Notes: a model not told the origin generated them from the letters alone. 33,181 nucleotides of DNA from Candidatus Zambryskibacteria bacterium RIFCSPLOWO2_01_FULL_35_19 (GCA_001825335.1 MHWA01000007.1:2369-35549); one strand, 5' to 3'; positions 1 through 6,845 are shown, counted from the first letter of the stretch. Program-made: numbers and translations.

Positions 1-31
1 ATACTATATCAATAATTTATTATAGACAACT

Positions 32-478
32 TTAAAGCGAAACGATATATTCTTCTCTAATTTCCATCCAGAGCTTGCCAGTGTGATTTAGACCTTTCCC
101 ATCCTCTCCATCATCCCAAAAACCATCTCCGGGTGGATAGGTAACAATATGTTTAACAATCTTTAAATCTCCAGAATCAAGTAGAGCCTGTTTAATTTCC
201 TCGTGTTGTTCAGCTTTTAGTCTCATAAGCTTTTTCATTACCTGAAGTTTGTGATCTTCGCTTTTAAATTCAGGAATCTGAAGATGTTTGTATTTAGAAG
301 AAACCTCCCAAGATTTAACAGGGCTATGCGCATTTCTTATTTCCTCGATGATTTTTGAGTCCGTATACCTCTGGCACTGATAGGCGTGTTCAATAGTCGG
401 ATAAACCACCCCATCAATATCAATAGCATGAGCGGTGTATGGAGAGAAATATATGTAGAATTTTTCTAGTGGATACAT
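32..478 (-). CDS. NADAR (YbiA-like) family N-glycosidase
   Basis: A 148-residue protein of the NADAR/YbiA fold. Known members hydrolyse N-glycosidic bonds, either in damaged riboflavin-pathway intermediates or in ADP-ribose derivatives. Seen here: the N-terminal FSPY segment, the helix motif TIEHAYQCQRY, and the C-terminal signature PPGDGFWDDGEDGKGLNHTG followed by KLWMEIREE, which matches the family's D-x-x-W-G-x-G...N-x-x-G-K-x-L-M-x-I-R block. The frame opens further upstream to an ATG at 514, but family homology begins near MYPLEKFYIYF, so I chose the ATG at 478; a TGA-GATAAT box just upstream would then give a leader of about 28 bases. It stands alone, so the substrate cannot be inferred. 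Confidence 0.8.
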   Translation of the reverse strand: MYPLEKFYIYFSPYTAHAIDIDGVVYPTIEHAYQCQRYTDSKIIEEIRNAHSPVKSWEVSSKYKHLQIPEFKSEDHKLQVMKKLMRLKAEQHEEIKQALLDSGDLKIVKHIVTYPPGDGFWDDGEDGKGLNHTGKLWMEIREEYIVSL

Positions 479-530
479 TTTAATAACTTTTAAATAGAAC
501 TCATTAGACCACATTATCTCACACTTTCAT

Positions 531-645
531 TTGACTTTTATATTGGATTGTGTATACTTTAAAGTACAAATGCCTTCGGGCCGACTCCGCACAAGCGGAG
601 GTTAAAAGAAAAAACTCAAGGAATCAAATCCTTGAGTTTTTTCTT
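531..645 (+). ncRNA. candidate short transcript: promoter, hairpin and terminator
   Basis: TTGACT (531-536) and TATACT (553-558) with a 16-base spacer form a good vegetative promoter facing plus. Within 30 bases of the expected start there is a perfect 6-bp hairpin (585-590 with 595-600, loop ACAA), then the 17-bp terminator stem at 606-645. The expected RNA is about 75-80 bases. An 11-codon ORF starts at the ATG at 570 and covers the first hairpin. No RNA family is recognised; it may be an sRNA, a leader peptide transcript or an unused promoter. Confidence 0.35.
606..645. terminator. bidirectional hairpin terminator
   Basis: Perfect 17-bp inverted repeat (606-622 with 629-645, 6-base loop) with A and T tracts built into the arms, so it can work on both strands. 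On minus it holds the last codons and stop of the PemK/MazF gene; on plus it would end the short transcript starting near 565. Confidence 0.8.
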
Positions 646-1011
646 TAATTCTTCAAATTCTTCTTTGCTAACCTCTCCTATAGTGTGACTCAATCTTTTG
701 GCGTCAATAAGCCGAATCTGGGACAAAACAGCAGAGCTTTTCTTGCCCTCTTCCTGGGTGATGGCGAAATAATATTTTGATTTTTTAAGAGCGGAAGTTA
801 ATGGAATCGCCCAAAAAATTTCGTTATTGAATTTCCTCAAAATAATAACCGGTCTGAGAAAATCGTCTCCTTTGCCGTCCTGTTCAAAGCCAACATTTTC
901 TCCTAAACGACAGTACCAGATTTCTCTTTCATGGAAACCGGGCCGATTGCTTTCACTGTTGTGAATTTTAGTCTTTACTGGAGTCCAAATTTTATAATCT
1001 TTGGGATTCAT
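616..1011 (-). CDS. PemK/MazF-like toxin (endoribonuclease family)
   Basis: A 131-residue protein of the PemK/MazF superfamily, which are ribonuclease toxins usually paired with an antitoxin. The SH3-like barrel signatures are visible: REIWYCRLGENVGFEQDG at the start, the block FLRPVIILRKFNNEIFWAIP with the conserved RPV, and near the end SQIRLIDAKRL, the usual 'QIR..D..RL' strand. No antitoxin gene is next to it, which is typical for the longer PemK-like proteins of Patescibacteria; it may be solitary or have lost its toxic role. The start ATG lies 7 bases after a TGC-TAAAAT extended -10 box (1019-1027, read on minus), so the mRNA is probably leaderless. Its stop codon lies inside the terminator stem. 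Confidence 0.8.
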   Translation of the reverse strand: MNPKDYKIWTPVKTKIHNSESNRPGFHEREIWYCRLGENVGFEQDGKGDDFLRPVIILRKFNNEIFWAIPLTSALKKSKYYFAITQEEGKKSSAVLSQIRLIDAKRLSHTIGEVSKEEFEELKKKLKDLIP

Positions 1012-1018
1012 TATTAAA

Positions 1019-1027
1019 ATTTTAGCA
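1019..1027 (-). promoter_or_regulatory. extended -10 of the PemK/MazF gene
   Basis: TGCTAAAAT on minus, 7 bases before the ATG at 1011. This spacing places the transcription start at or near the first codon. Confidence 0.5.
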
Positions 1028-1112
1028 TATTAAAAAATGGTGCGTTATAACATCCTTCGTTTTATATTGCGCCAAACAGAATATGGAACAATATGCATTA
1101 TATACACTTATG

Positions 1113-1184
1113 TGCTCCCAGTAGGAATCGAACCTACATTTTAACTTCCGCAAAGTCATGTCCTATCCATTGAACGATGGGAGC
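1113..1184 (-). tRNA. tRNA-Arg (anticodon GCG)
   Basis: Full cloverleaf on minus: a perfect 7-bp acceptor (GCTCCCA with TGGGAGC), D arm GTTC/GGAC with loop AATGGATA, anticodon arm TGACT/AGTTA with loop TTGCGGA, T arm GTAGG/CCTAC with loop TTCGATT, discriminator A. The D-loop A20 and the C35 of the anticodon are arginine identity elements. CCA is not encoded. Most bacteria read CGN with an ACG (inosine) anticodon, so GCG is unusual. Confidence 0.9.
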
Positions 1185-1209
1185 GTTTATCACAGTCAAA
1201 CATTAACAA

Positions 1210-1233
1210 AAAAGTGGCTCTTTCGCCACTTTT
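1210..1233. terminator. hairpin terminator of the 1232-1699 gene
   Basis: 9-bp stem (1210-1218 with 1225-1233), 6-base loop, followed on minus by a run of T. The stop codon at 1232-1234 overlaps the stem. Confidence 0.7.
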
Positions 1234-1699
1234 ATCTTGCTAATATTTTATCAAACCATTTATGAACGAACGATTCTTCTAGAAATTCTTCTTCCAAAAA
1301 TTCTAAAAGAATATCTCTGACATCGTTTAAATCAACCTCCTCATTTATGGGTATAATAGTAAGGGGTAAATATGAATTTAATGGGTGCATTAAAATGCGA
1401 AATCCGTGAGTATGTTCGTCTTCAATCCAAAAAGAGCGATAAGAGAGCCAAGGATAGAGTTGTTTGCCAAAGATGATGCCTTTGTAGGTTATTTTTACGG
1501 GAGTTATTTTTGTTTCTTTGTATGAAAGTATGCCGATAGTTAAACTAGCAATCAAAATAAATACTCCAAACAAAAAGTTATCAAAATAAAAAGCTAAAAT
1601 TGATGCTCCTAAAGCAAATACGCCAAGTATCCAATACCAGTCTTTAGATTTTTTATCAAAGTGATGTTCGGGTGAGTGCCATTCTAAAATAGTTTCCAT
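1232..1699 (-). CDS. small membrane protein, two TM segments, unknown role
   Basis: A 155-residue protein. It begins with a soluble stretch (residues 1-20) followed by two adjacent hydrophobic helices at about 22-40 and 42-58 that form a membrane hairpin, then a soluble beta-rich domain with ITYKGIIFGKQLYPW and an acidic amphipathic C-terminal segment (DVRDILLEFLEEEFLEE). The arrangement resembles small PH-like-domain membrane proteins common in Patescibacteria, but I do not recognise a named family. It is divergent from the HhH protein gene, sharing a palindromic promoter; the predicted transcript start is within about two bases of the ATG, so it should be leaderless. Confidence 0.75.
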   Translation of the reverse strand: METILEWHSPEHHFDKKSKDWYWILGVFALGASILAFYFDNFLFGVFILIASLTIGILSYKETKITPVKITYKGIIFGKQLYPWLSYRSFWIEDEHTHGFRILMHPLNSYLPLTIIPINEEVDLNDVRDILLEFLEEEFLEESFVHKWFDKILAR

Positions 1700-1700
1700 T

Positions 1701-1716
1701 TGATATAATTATATCA
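1701..1716. promoter_or_regulatory. palindromic divergent extended -10 promoter
   Basis: A perfect 16-base palindrome containing TGATATAAT on each strand. On minus it is 8 bases before the ATG at 1699 (leaderless start); on plus it leaves a leader of about 25 bases to the ATG at 1741. No convincing -35 box is seen on either side. Confidence 0.65.
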
Positions 1717-1740
1717 TATTAAGTTAATTCAAATATAAAT

Positions 1741-2541
1741 ATGGGGAAACGAAAATTAGTTGGTAAAGTTTTTATCGTTTTTATCGTTTTTATTTTGCTT
1801 ATTTTACCTGTTCTAAATATTCAAGCTTTTGGTTTTAATTTTGATAATTTTCAAAATAAACACGAAACTCGCAAGGAATATTTTTCAAGGATGTTAGATA
1901 AAATGTGTGCCATTAGAATAAAAATAAATCAAAAACACCCACGTTTCCCTGTGCCACGTATTTGCAAAACTGAAAACCTAAATCCTCCTACTTTGGAATT
2001 TTACGCCGAACCAGCTTCAATTATAGAAGGGGAGAGTTCTGTACTGAATTGGGCATCTGATAACACTCTTTCTTGTGAAGGGAGTGATGGTTGGATGGGT
2101 GAAAAAACAATTTCTGGGATAGAAATAATCTGGCCTCAAACTACCACTACCTACACTTTGTCTTGTGATGGAGTAGAAAAAGGGATTGAGAAAAGTGTGA
2201 TAGTGGAAGTGGTGCCACTTTCTCCGCCAGCGCCAGTTGATGTTTGTCCTAATATTTCTGATATTCAAATTGTTATTCCCGAGGGTTATCATTTTGAAGG
2301 TGAGCAATGTATTGAAAATGAAGTAGATCCTCCAGTTTCTTGTATTGATATAAATACTGCTTCCAAAGAAGAACTTGATGAAATAATAAATATTGGGCCT
2401 GCAACTGCAGATAAAATAATAGCTTATCGCCAAATCACACCATTTACTTCAGTCGGAGATTTGATAAATATAAGTGGTATTGGAGAAGTAACTCTAAGTG
2501 AGATTATTGCTCAAGGCAAAGCTTGTGTTTTGAATCCTTGA
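1741..2541 (+). CDS. secreted or anchored Ig-like/helix-hairpin-helix (ComEA-like) protein
   Basis: A 266-residue exported protein. Residues 1-30 are a basic start plus a long hydrophobic segment (signal peptide or membrane anchor). Residues about 85-160 form an Ig-like domain of the type EFYAEPASIIEGESSVLNW...TTTTYTLSCDG often seen in Patescibacterial surface proteins. Residues about 203-262 are a ComEA-type double helix-hairpin-helix: DINTASKEELDEIINIGPAT, then ADKIIAYR and DLINISGIGEVTLSEI. ComEA-like domains bind double-stranded DNA during uptake, so a role in competence with the nearby pilus genes is plausible but inferred. Four or more cysteines in the ectodomain suggest disulfides. The stop codon directly abuts the stop of the convergent MetRS beta gene. 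Confidence 0.8.
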   Translation: MGKRKLVGKVFIVFIVFILLILPVLNIQAFGFNFDNFQNKHETRKEYFSRMLDKMCAIRIKINQKHPRFPVPRICKTENLNPPTLEFYAEPASIIEGESSVLNWASDNTLSCEGSDGWMGEKTISGIEIIWPQTTTTYTLSCDGVEKGIEKSVIVEVVPLSPPAPVDVCPNISDIQIVIPEGYHFEGEQCIENEVDPPVSCIDINTASKEELDEIINIGPATADKIIAYRQITPFTSVGDLINISGIGEVTLSEIIAQGKACVLNP

Positions 2542-2910
2542 TTATTTAACTTTACTACCTGCTGGGCAGTCCATTTTTAGCAGGGTAAAAGAGTCGTTAT
2601 CTGATGCGGCCATTATCATAGCTTGGCTTTCAAGACCCATAATACTTCTAGGTTCTAAATTTGTGACAAAGGCGCAAGTAATTCCCACTAAAGATTGTGG
2701 GTCTTCAAAATATTTTTTAATTCCTGATATTACTTGTCGTCCCCGTACCGAAGTTGCGGGCTCTTTGGGCGATGTCCCCCCTCCTATTTCTTCCTCTTCA
2801 CCAAAATCAACAGAAAGTTTTAAAAGCTTCTCCGAACCATCAATTTCCTCTACTGACAAAATCTTACCAGCTCTTATTTCTACTTTTGCAAAATCTTCTA
2901 TATTTATCAT
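2542..2910 (-). CDS. stand-alone MetRS beta subunit / tRNA-binding (EMAP/CsaA-like) protein
   Basis: A 122-residue OB-fold tRNA-binding domain. Signatures: KVEIRAGKILSVEEIDGSEK at the N-terminus, RQVISGIKKYF, then VTNLEPRSIMGLESQAMIMA, the classic 'N L.PR...G..S..M..A' core. In many bacteria this domain is the C-terminus of MetRS, where it dimerises the enzyme and raises tRNA affinity. The MetRS at 17.0 kb stops after its anticodon domain, so this is best read as its separate beta subunit; CsaA is the alternative. Residues about 42-57 (IGGGTSPKEPATSVRG) are a GC-rich in-frame insert between two normally adjacent strands. It lies 39 bases downstream of the hypothetical gene at 2950-3567, probably in one operon. 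Confidence 0.8.
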   Translation of the reverse strand: MINIEDFAKVEIRAGKILSVEEIDGSEKLLKLSVDFGEEEEIGGGTSPKEPATSVRGRQVISGIKKYFEDPQSLVGITCAFVTNLEPRSIMGLESQAMIMAASDNDSFTLLKMDCPAGSKVK

Positions 2911-2949
2911 AAATTTAAATTCTTGGCGAGTTTGTTCATGTGTATTTAG

Positions 2950-3567
2950 TCAGGTAATAGCCCCATAACGCTTACTCATATATTCGGCAATTTCCCTGAT
3001 TTTATCTTCTACTGCTATGTATCCAGACCCTCTATTTTCATATCTAAACTTTCCTTCTTCCAAAATTAATTCCCCCTTTTCTAATGCATCGTTAACTATT
3101 TTGTAAAGATATAATGCATCAGCTAGATTTCCAAACATTCTGATATCTTCGTGATGATAATTAAGGCGATCATTATTTATTGCAGTCGCCACAGAGATGA
3201 GAAGTTTGGCAAAGTCTTCTTCTGATAGGTCTATAATTGTATTGTCAAGTACTGGAAACCCGTGATACTTGCCATTGATTGTTTGAATAATTTTTGCGAT
3301 ATACCCTCTTACTTCATCTTTAAGTAAATCAATCTTTTCATTTTTCTCATTTTCAGATTTAGGAATTTTACTAACAGCATCAAGGTACCTATTTGCACGA
3401 TTAACAGCGATAATATCTAAAAAATTTAATTTTTCATTAACAACTTCTTTTCCACCGCGAGCCTGATCCCTATATGGTTTCTCAAGTTTAGCTGCTTTTT
3501 GAGCCAAATCAACATCTTCCACTAGATCAGTGGGCACTTTTTCTTCGTGGGGGATATGTTTTTCCAT
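2950..3567 (-). CDS. hypothetical cytoplasmic protein
   Basis: A 205-residue protein I do not recognise. No signal peptide or membrane segment; mostly alpha-helical and charged, with an N-terminal disordered acidic stretch (residues 1-40), a helical middle region (LNFLDIIAVNRANRYLDAV, about 47-65) and further helices up to EYMSKRYGAIT. The coding frame is uninterrupted and codon use matches its neighbours. The start is supported by TATAAT on minus (3574-3579) exactly 6 bases before the ATG, although the TG extension is missing. Upstream partner of the MetRS beta gene. Confidence 0.6.
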   Translation of the reverse strand: MEKHIPHEEKVPTDLVEDVDLAQKAAKLEKPYRDQARGGKEVVNEKLNFLDIIAVNRANRYLDAVSKIPKSENEKNEKIDLLKDEVRGYIAKIIQTINGKYHGFPVLDNTIIDLSEEDFAKLLISVATAINNDRLNYHHEDIRMFGNLADALYLYKIVNDALEKGELILEEGKFRYENRGSGYIAVEDKIREIAEYMSKRYGAIT

Positions 3568-3596
3568 GATAATATTATAAATTATTTTGATAATAT

Positions 3597-3681
3597 TGGC
3601 GGAGGGTGGAGGGCTCGAACCTCCAAGGGCTTGCGCCCGCCGCTTTTCAAGAGCGGTGCATTACCATTCTGCCAACCCTCC
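3597..3681 (-). tRNA. tRNA-Ser (anticodon TGA)
   Basis: Class II tRNA on minus with a long variable arm (CGGGCGCAAGCCCTT), acceptor GGAGGGT/ACCCTCC, D arm around AATGGTAA, anticodon arm CCGCT/AGCGG with loop CTTGAAA, T arm GGAGG/CCTCC, discriminator G. The 3' CCA is encoded (3597-3599). Confidence 0.93.
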
Positions 3682-3715
3682 CAGATCTTGAATATTATCA
3701 GATTTAGGGCAATTT

Positions 3716-3724
3716 TGCTATGAT
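3716..3724 (+). promoter_or_regulatory. extended -10 now serving the GIY-YIG ORF and ruvX
   Basis: TGCTATGAT, 9 bases before the ATG at 3734. If the GIY-YIG cassette is removed, this box sits in front of a continuous ruvX reading frame, so it was probably the original ruvX promoter. Confidence 0.5.
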
Positions 3725-3733
3725 TATGTTGTT

Positions 3734-4021
3734 ATGAATCCCGTTAGAGATCAAAACCTTATGTGGTACGTCTACGTAATAAAGAGCATAAAGAGTGATT
3801 ATTGGTATACTGGATCAACAAATGATCTACGGAAACGTTTTAATCAACACAATACTGGTAAATCTACGTATACTAAACCTCGGGGTCCATATAAATTGAT
3901 ATATTACGAAGCAAGTTTAGATGAGCAAGATGCTCGGTCGAGAGAATTATATCTTAAATCAGGTATGGGTAAGCGTTATCTTAAACAGAGATTAAAACGT
4001 TTCCTATCTCTAACGGGATGA
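3734..4021 (+). CDS. GIY-YIG nuclease-superfamily protein in an inverted-repeat cassette
   Basis: A 95-residue single-domain GIY-YIG protein. Visible motifs: MWYVYVIKS (GIY strand), YWYTGSTNDLRKRFNQH (YIG strand, catalytic-type Arg and His), and ARSRELYLKSG with the metal-binding-type Glu. The family includes small stand-alone members of unknown substrate. The usual start would be M10 (3761); the first nine residues (MNPVRDQNL) are a translation of the left inverted repeat, and the last residues (LSLTG) come from the right repeat. The stop TGA overlaps the ruvX ATG (ATGA), giving translational coupling. The cassette layout suggests a mobile or once-mobile element. Confidence 0.8.
   Translation: MNPVRDQNLMWYVYVIKSIKSDYWYTGSTNDLRKRFNQHNTGKSTYTKPRGPYKLIYYEASLDEQDARSRELYLKSGMGKRYLKQRLKRFLSLTG
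3738..4019. mobile_element. cassette bounded by 14-bp terminal inverted repeats
   Basis: ATCCCGTTAGAGAT at 3738-3751 is repeated exactly inverted at 4006-4019. Just outside, the dinucleotide GA is present on both sides (3736-3737 and 4020-4021). Removing the repeats, contents and one GA joins ATGA to AATAC, restoring ATGAAATAC, the first three codons of ruvX, next to its promoter. This is the expected footprint of an insertion with a 2-base target duplication. Confidence 0.7.
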
Positions 4022-4461
4022 AATACTTAGGAATTGATTTTGGAAGCAAAAGGGTAGGATTGGCTATCTCTGATGAGGGTGGCAGGTTGGCTTTTCCGTA
4101 TTCAGTTATTTTGAATGATAAAAATCTTTTAGCTGAAATTGAAAAAATAATTAAAAATGAAAAAGTAGATGAAGTTGTGATAGGGGAGTCAAAAGATTTT
4201 AAAGGAGAGCCAAATAAAATAATGACAGCCATAGAGAAATTTAAAAAAGAATTTGAAACAAAAACAAAATTAAAAGTTTGGTTAGAACCAGAATTTATGA
4301 CTTCGGTGCAGGCAGATAGGAGTATAATATCTAGAAGATCAGATACTAAAAATAATCAAAGGTCTATAGAACGTCAAGGATCAAAAAAAGAAATGCTTGA
4401 TGCTTCAGCCGCAACTATTATCCTCCAATCATTTTTGGACAAAAAAGGGTATATGTTATAA
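4018..4461 (+). CDS. ruvX: RuvX/YqgF-family Holliday-junction resolvase-like nuclease
   Basis: A 147-residue RNase H-fold protein. Family members resolve recombination intermediates or mature the 16S rRNA 5' end. Motifs: MKYLGIDFGSKRVGLAIS with the first catalytic Asp, VDEVVIGES at the second strand, LEPEFMTS carrying the Glu that replaces the usual DER motif, and LDASAATIILQSF with the last catalytic Asp. Residues about 105-120 (RRSDTKNNQRSIERQG) are a basic variable loop. The ATG is formed jointly by the right cassette repeat and the flanking G. The pilM promoter lies in its last codons. Confidence 0.85.
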   Translation: MKYLGIDFGSKRVGLAISDEGGRLAFPYSVILNDKNLLAEIEKIIKNEKVDEVVIGESKDFKGEPNKIMTAIEKFKKEFETKTKLKVWLEPEFMTSVQADRSIISRRSDTKNNQRSIERQGSKKEMLDASAATIILQSFLDKKGYML

Positions 4462-4462
4462 T
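4454..4462 (+). promoter_or_regulatory. extended -10 of the pil operon
   Basis: TGTTATAAT, ending 6 bases before the pilM ATG at 4469; it sits over the 3' end and stop codon of ruvX. The predicted start of transcription is the pilM start codon itself. Confidence 0.6.
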
Positions 4463-4468
4463 TTAAAT

Positions 4469-5431
4469 ATGAAATTTGGACTTCTCTCTAAATATTTCCC
4501 GTCACCACAATTTTTGAAACCACCACACATAGGAATTTCTTTTTCTGATTCAAATATCAAGGCTATTTTGTTTGATAAGACACAAAAAGAACCTTCTTTA
4601 AAAAGTGTTATCGTTCCGATTGAAAAAGGAGGAATTGTTGAAGGTAAAATTGTAGATATAGAAAGTGTAATAAAAGCTCTTTCAACTGTGCGGTCTAGTT
4701 TTGATTCATCTTTTGTTTTTTTTGCTATTCCAGATGAATTGACTTTCGTTTTTACTACTTCGGTCTCGGTAGGCCCTAAAAGTAATCCAGCAGAGAGTAT
4801 TGCTTTTGTTATGGAAGAAAATGTGCCTTTGTCTTTAGGTGAAGTGATTTTTGATTTTGTCCCGACTGAAATTATTAAATCAGATTTGGAGTACGAAGCT
4901 TCTTTTGTGGTATCAGTTTGTGTTAAAAAAGAAGTAGAAAAATTAATAGAAGCTCTCCAAAAAGTCGGATTTGAAACTCTTGGTTGTATTCATGAATCAC
5001 AAGCAATAGCCAATGCTATCGTAAAAAAAGATTTTTCAGATACTTTATCTATTATTCATGCTAGAGAAAATAGAGTTGGAATTTATTTGGTTAAAAATAA
5101 TATTGTCCACTTTTCTACTTTAAGAGAAGCTTCGGGAGCAACTTATAAAAAGCAATTCTTAGATGAGTATGAAAAGTTTTTGGATTACTCCTTAAAATAT
5201 GGAATAGGACAAAACAAATCTGTAAAATCTGTTTTAATTTGCGGTGAGTTTCAATATACAAAAGAAATACTAGAAGCAATAAATGATTCTTCAAAAATTG
5301 ATAACAATGTGACTTTGTCAAATGTTTGGTCAAATGTTTTTGAAATAGATAAACATATGCCGGGTATTCCATATGAAAAATCTTTAAGTTTTGCTGGACC
5401 TATAGGAGGAGTTTTATCTGATGTGAGTTAA
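4469..5431 (+). CDS. pilM: type IV pilus assembly protein PilM
   Basis: A 320-residue actin-like (FtsA/MreB fold) cytoplasmic protein. PilM binds the N-terminus of PilN and links the inner-membrane alignment complex to the assembly ATPases. Seen: HIGISFSDSNIKAILF (phosphate-1-like strand), AIPDELTFVF, SIAFVMEENVPLSLGEVIFD (the PilM hallmark), IHESQAIANAIV and LSIIHARENRVGIYLV (phosphate-2 region), VLICGEF, and C-terminal SLSFAGPIGGVL. The frame continues upstream into ruvX, but the ATG at 4469 fits the family start and the promoter spacing. First gene of a four-gene pilus operon. Confidence 0.85.
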   Translation: MKFGLLSKYFPSPQFLKPPHIGISFSDSNIKAILFDKTQKEPSLKSVIVPIEKGGIVEGKIVDIESVIKALSTVRSSFDSSFVFFAIPDELTFVFTTSVSVGPKSNPAESIAFVMEENVPLSLGEVIFDFVPTEIIKSDLEYEASFVVSVCVKKEVEKLIEALQKVGFETLGCIHESQAIANAIVKKDFSDTLSIIHARENRVGIYLVKNNIVHFSTLREASGATYKKQFLDEYEKFLDYSLKYGIGQNKSVKSVLICGEFQYTKEILEAINDSSKIDNNVTLSNVWSNVFEIDKHMPGIPYEKSLSFAGPIGGVLSDVS

Positions 5432-5440
5432 TAAAAAATA

Positions 5441-5998
5441 ATGAATCTTTTACCACAAACAGAAAAAGAAAATTTAAAAAAAGGTTTAAAATATCGTTTT
5501 TTAGTGGTGTTGATGTTTCTTGTGGGATCAGTTTTCTTTATTGGTTTTGTTATGCTTTTGCCTTCTTATTTTTTGACTTCAGGATATTTTTATAAAGAAA
5601 CGCCTAGAACTCCTTATTTGGGAACAGAAAATGAAGAAATAGTAAAAGAGATTTTAAATTTTCCAGAAGAAATAGATTTTAAATTGAAATTTTTAGAGTC
5701 AAATACTCGCAATATATCGGCGGTGAATTCTATTTATAAAATTATTGATTTTCTTCCAGAAAAAGTAACATTAAATTCAATTTCTTTTATTAGAAAAAAA
5801 GTTGATTCTAGAGAGGGGGGTGATATGTCTTTTTTGATCGCTGGCACCGCTTTTGATAGAGCTTCTTTGGTATCGTTTTCTACCTTATTAGAAGAATCTA
5901 ATCTTTTTTCTTCGGTTGATGTGCCGGTCTCTAGTTTAACCAAAGATAGAAATCTTCCTTTTTCCATAAATCTTATTATTAAAAATCAAAATGAATAA
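5441..5998 (+). CDS. pilN: PilN-like pilus assembly protein
   Basis: A 185-residue bitopic inner-membrane protein. It opens with MNLLPQTEKENLKKG, matching the INLLP segment by which PilN contacts PilM, followed by one TM helix at about 22-46. A periplasmic part follows, with a helical stretch and a ferredoxin-like domain beginning near FLPEKVTLNSISFI (about residues 105-118), then a beta-rich end. Assignment rests on the start motif, topology and position just after pilM. Its last codons overlap the next gene by 8 bases. Confidence 0.75.
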   Translation: MNLLPQTEKENLKKGLKYRFLVVLMFLVGSVFFIGFVMLLPSYFLTSGYFYKETPRTPYLGTENEEIVKEILNFPEEIDFKLKFLESNTRNISAVNSIYKIIDFLPEKVTLNSISFIRKKVDSREGGDMSFLIAGTAFDRASLVSFSTLLEESNLFSSVDVPVSSLTKDRNLPFSINLIIKNQNE

Positions 5999-6515
5999 CT
6001 GGGTTCCAAAAAATAAAACTATAATGTTTGCAGTGGCTCTGGCTTCATTGAGTATTGTTTTGTATTTTAGTGGACTGTTTATTGTTTTGAGAGAAATAAA
6101 AAAAATAGAAACTGCTTTTTATAGTACAGAATCAGATTTTTATAAAGAAGAAAAAATTAGAGTTATTAAATCTATAACTGAAATAAATAAAGAACCAATA
6201 AAAGAACTACAAGACTTCTTTATTAAAAAAGGTGATGAAGTAAAGTTTATAGAACAGATAGAAAATACCGCTCGTAGTTTTGATGTTGATTTTGAAATAA
6301 TTTCAATTAATGTAAAGGAAAACAAAACTGTTTCTTTTAAAGAAGATGTGATTTTAAAAATAAAACTAGAGGGTTCTTGGAAAGAAGTGACGTCTTTTTT
6401 GAATAAATTAGAAAGGATGCCTTTTGGGGTTTCAATTGAAAGTATCAATTTAGAGGCCGATATTCCAGGAAACTGGTCTGGTTTAATTGAATTTATTGTT
6501 TTTAGAGAAAAATGA
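5991..6515 (+). CDS. pilO: PilO-like pilus assembly protein
   Basis: A 174-residue bitopic protein: short cytoplasmic start, TM helix at about 10-32, a coiled-coil-like stretch (about 35-75) and a periplasmic ferredoxin-like domain containing FIEQIENTARSFDVDFEI and EGSWKEVTSFLNKLERMP, typical of PilO/GspM-type proteins. PilO dimerises with PilN in the alignment complex. The identity is inferred from topology, domain pattern and gene order rather than a strong motif. Overlaps the next gene by 4 bases. Confidence 0.7.
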   Translation: MNNWVPKNKTIMFAVALASLSIVLYFSGLFIVLREIKKIETAFYSTESDFYKEEKIRVIKSITEINKEPIKELQDFFIKKGDEVKFIEQIENTARSFDVDFEIISINVKENKTVSFKEDVILKIKLEGSWKEVTSFLNKLERMPFGVSIESINLEADIPGNWSGLIEFIVFREK

Positions 6516-6820
6516 AATTAACAATCTTAAAATTTTTTAAAAAAGACAAACTGCCACCCTTAGATTCTTTAAGGCCTCGTTCTTTTCGTTTTGAACATTT
6601 TTGGTTTATTAGTCTATGGTTATGGTTCGTGGTTTTTATAATTATGGCGGTTGTCAGTGTCAAACTTTTTTGCTCTCAATATTTTGAAGATTATAAACAA
6701 TCAAGAACTGAAGAAAGTCTTGAAAATATAATAAATGTTGCTAAATTAAAAAATACTACAGAAAAAAGAAATGATTTTATAAATGAAGATATTTCTTTAC
6801 CAAACGACCCTTCTTTTTAA
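6512..6820 (+). CDS. small single-TM protein at the end of the pil operon
   Basis: A 102-residue protein with a basic, proline-rich cytoplasmic start (residues 1-28), one TM helix at about 30-52 and a short charged extracytoplasmic tail. I do not recognise a family. Its place after pilO is where pilP stands in other bacteria, but it has neither a lipoprotein signal nor a PilP beta-domain; it may be a lineage-specific pilus component. ATGA overlap with pilO implies co-translation, and a terminator follows within 3 bases. Confidence 0.6.
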   Translation: MKLTILKFFKKDKLPPLDSLRPRSFRFEHFWFISLWLWFVVFIIMAVVSVKLFCSQYFEDYKQSRTEESLENIINVAKLKNTTEKRNDFINEDISLPNDPSF

Positions 6821-6822
6821 AT

Positions 6823-6845
6823 CTAAAGTAACTCACTTTAGTTTT
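6823..6845 (+). terminator. terminator of the pil operon
   Basis: 7-bp stem CTAAAGT/ACTTTAG (6823-6829 with 6835-6841), 5-base loop, then TTTTGT. Confidence 0.6.
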
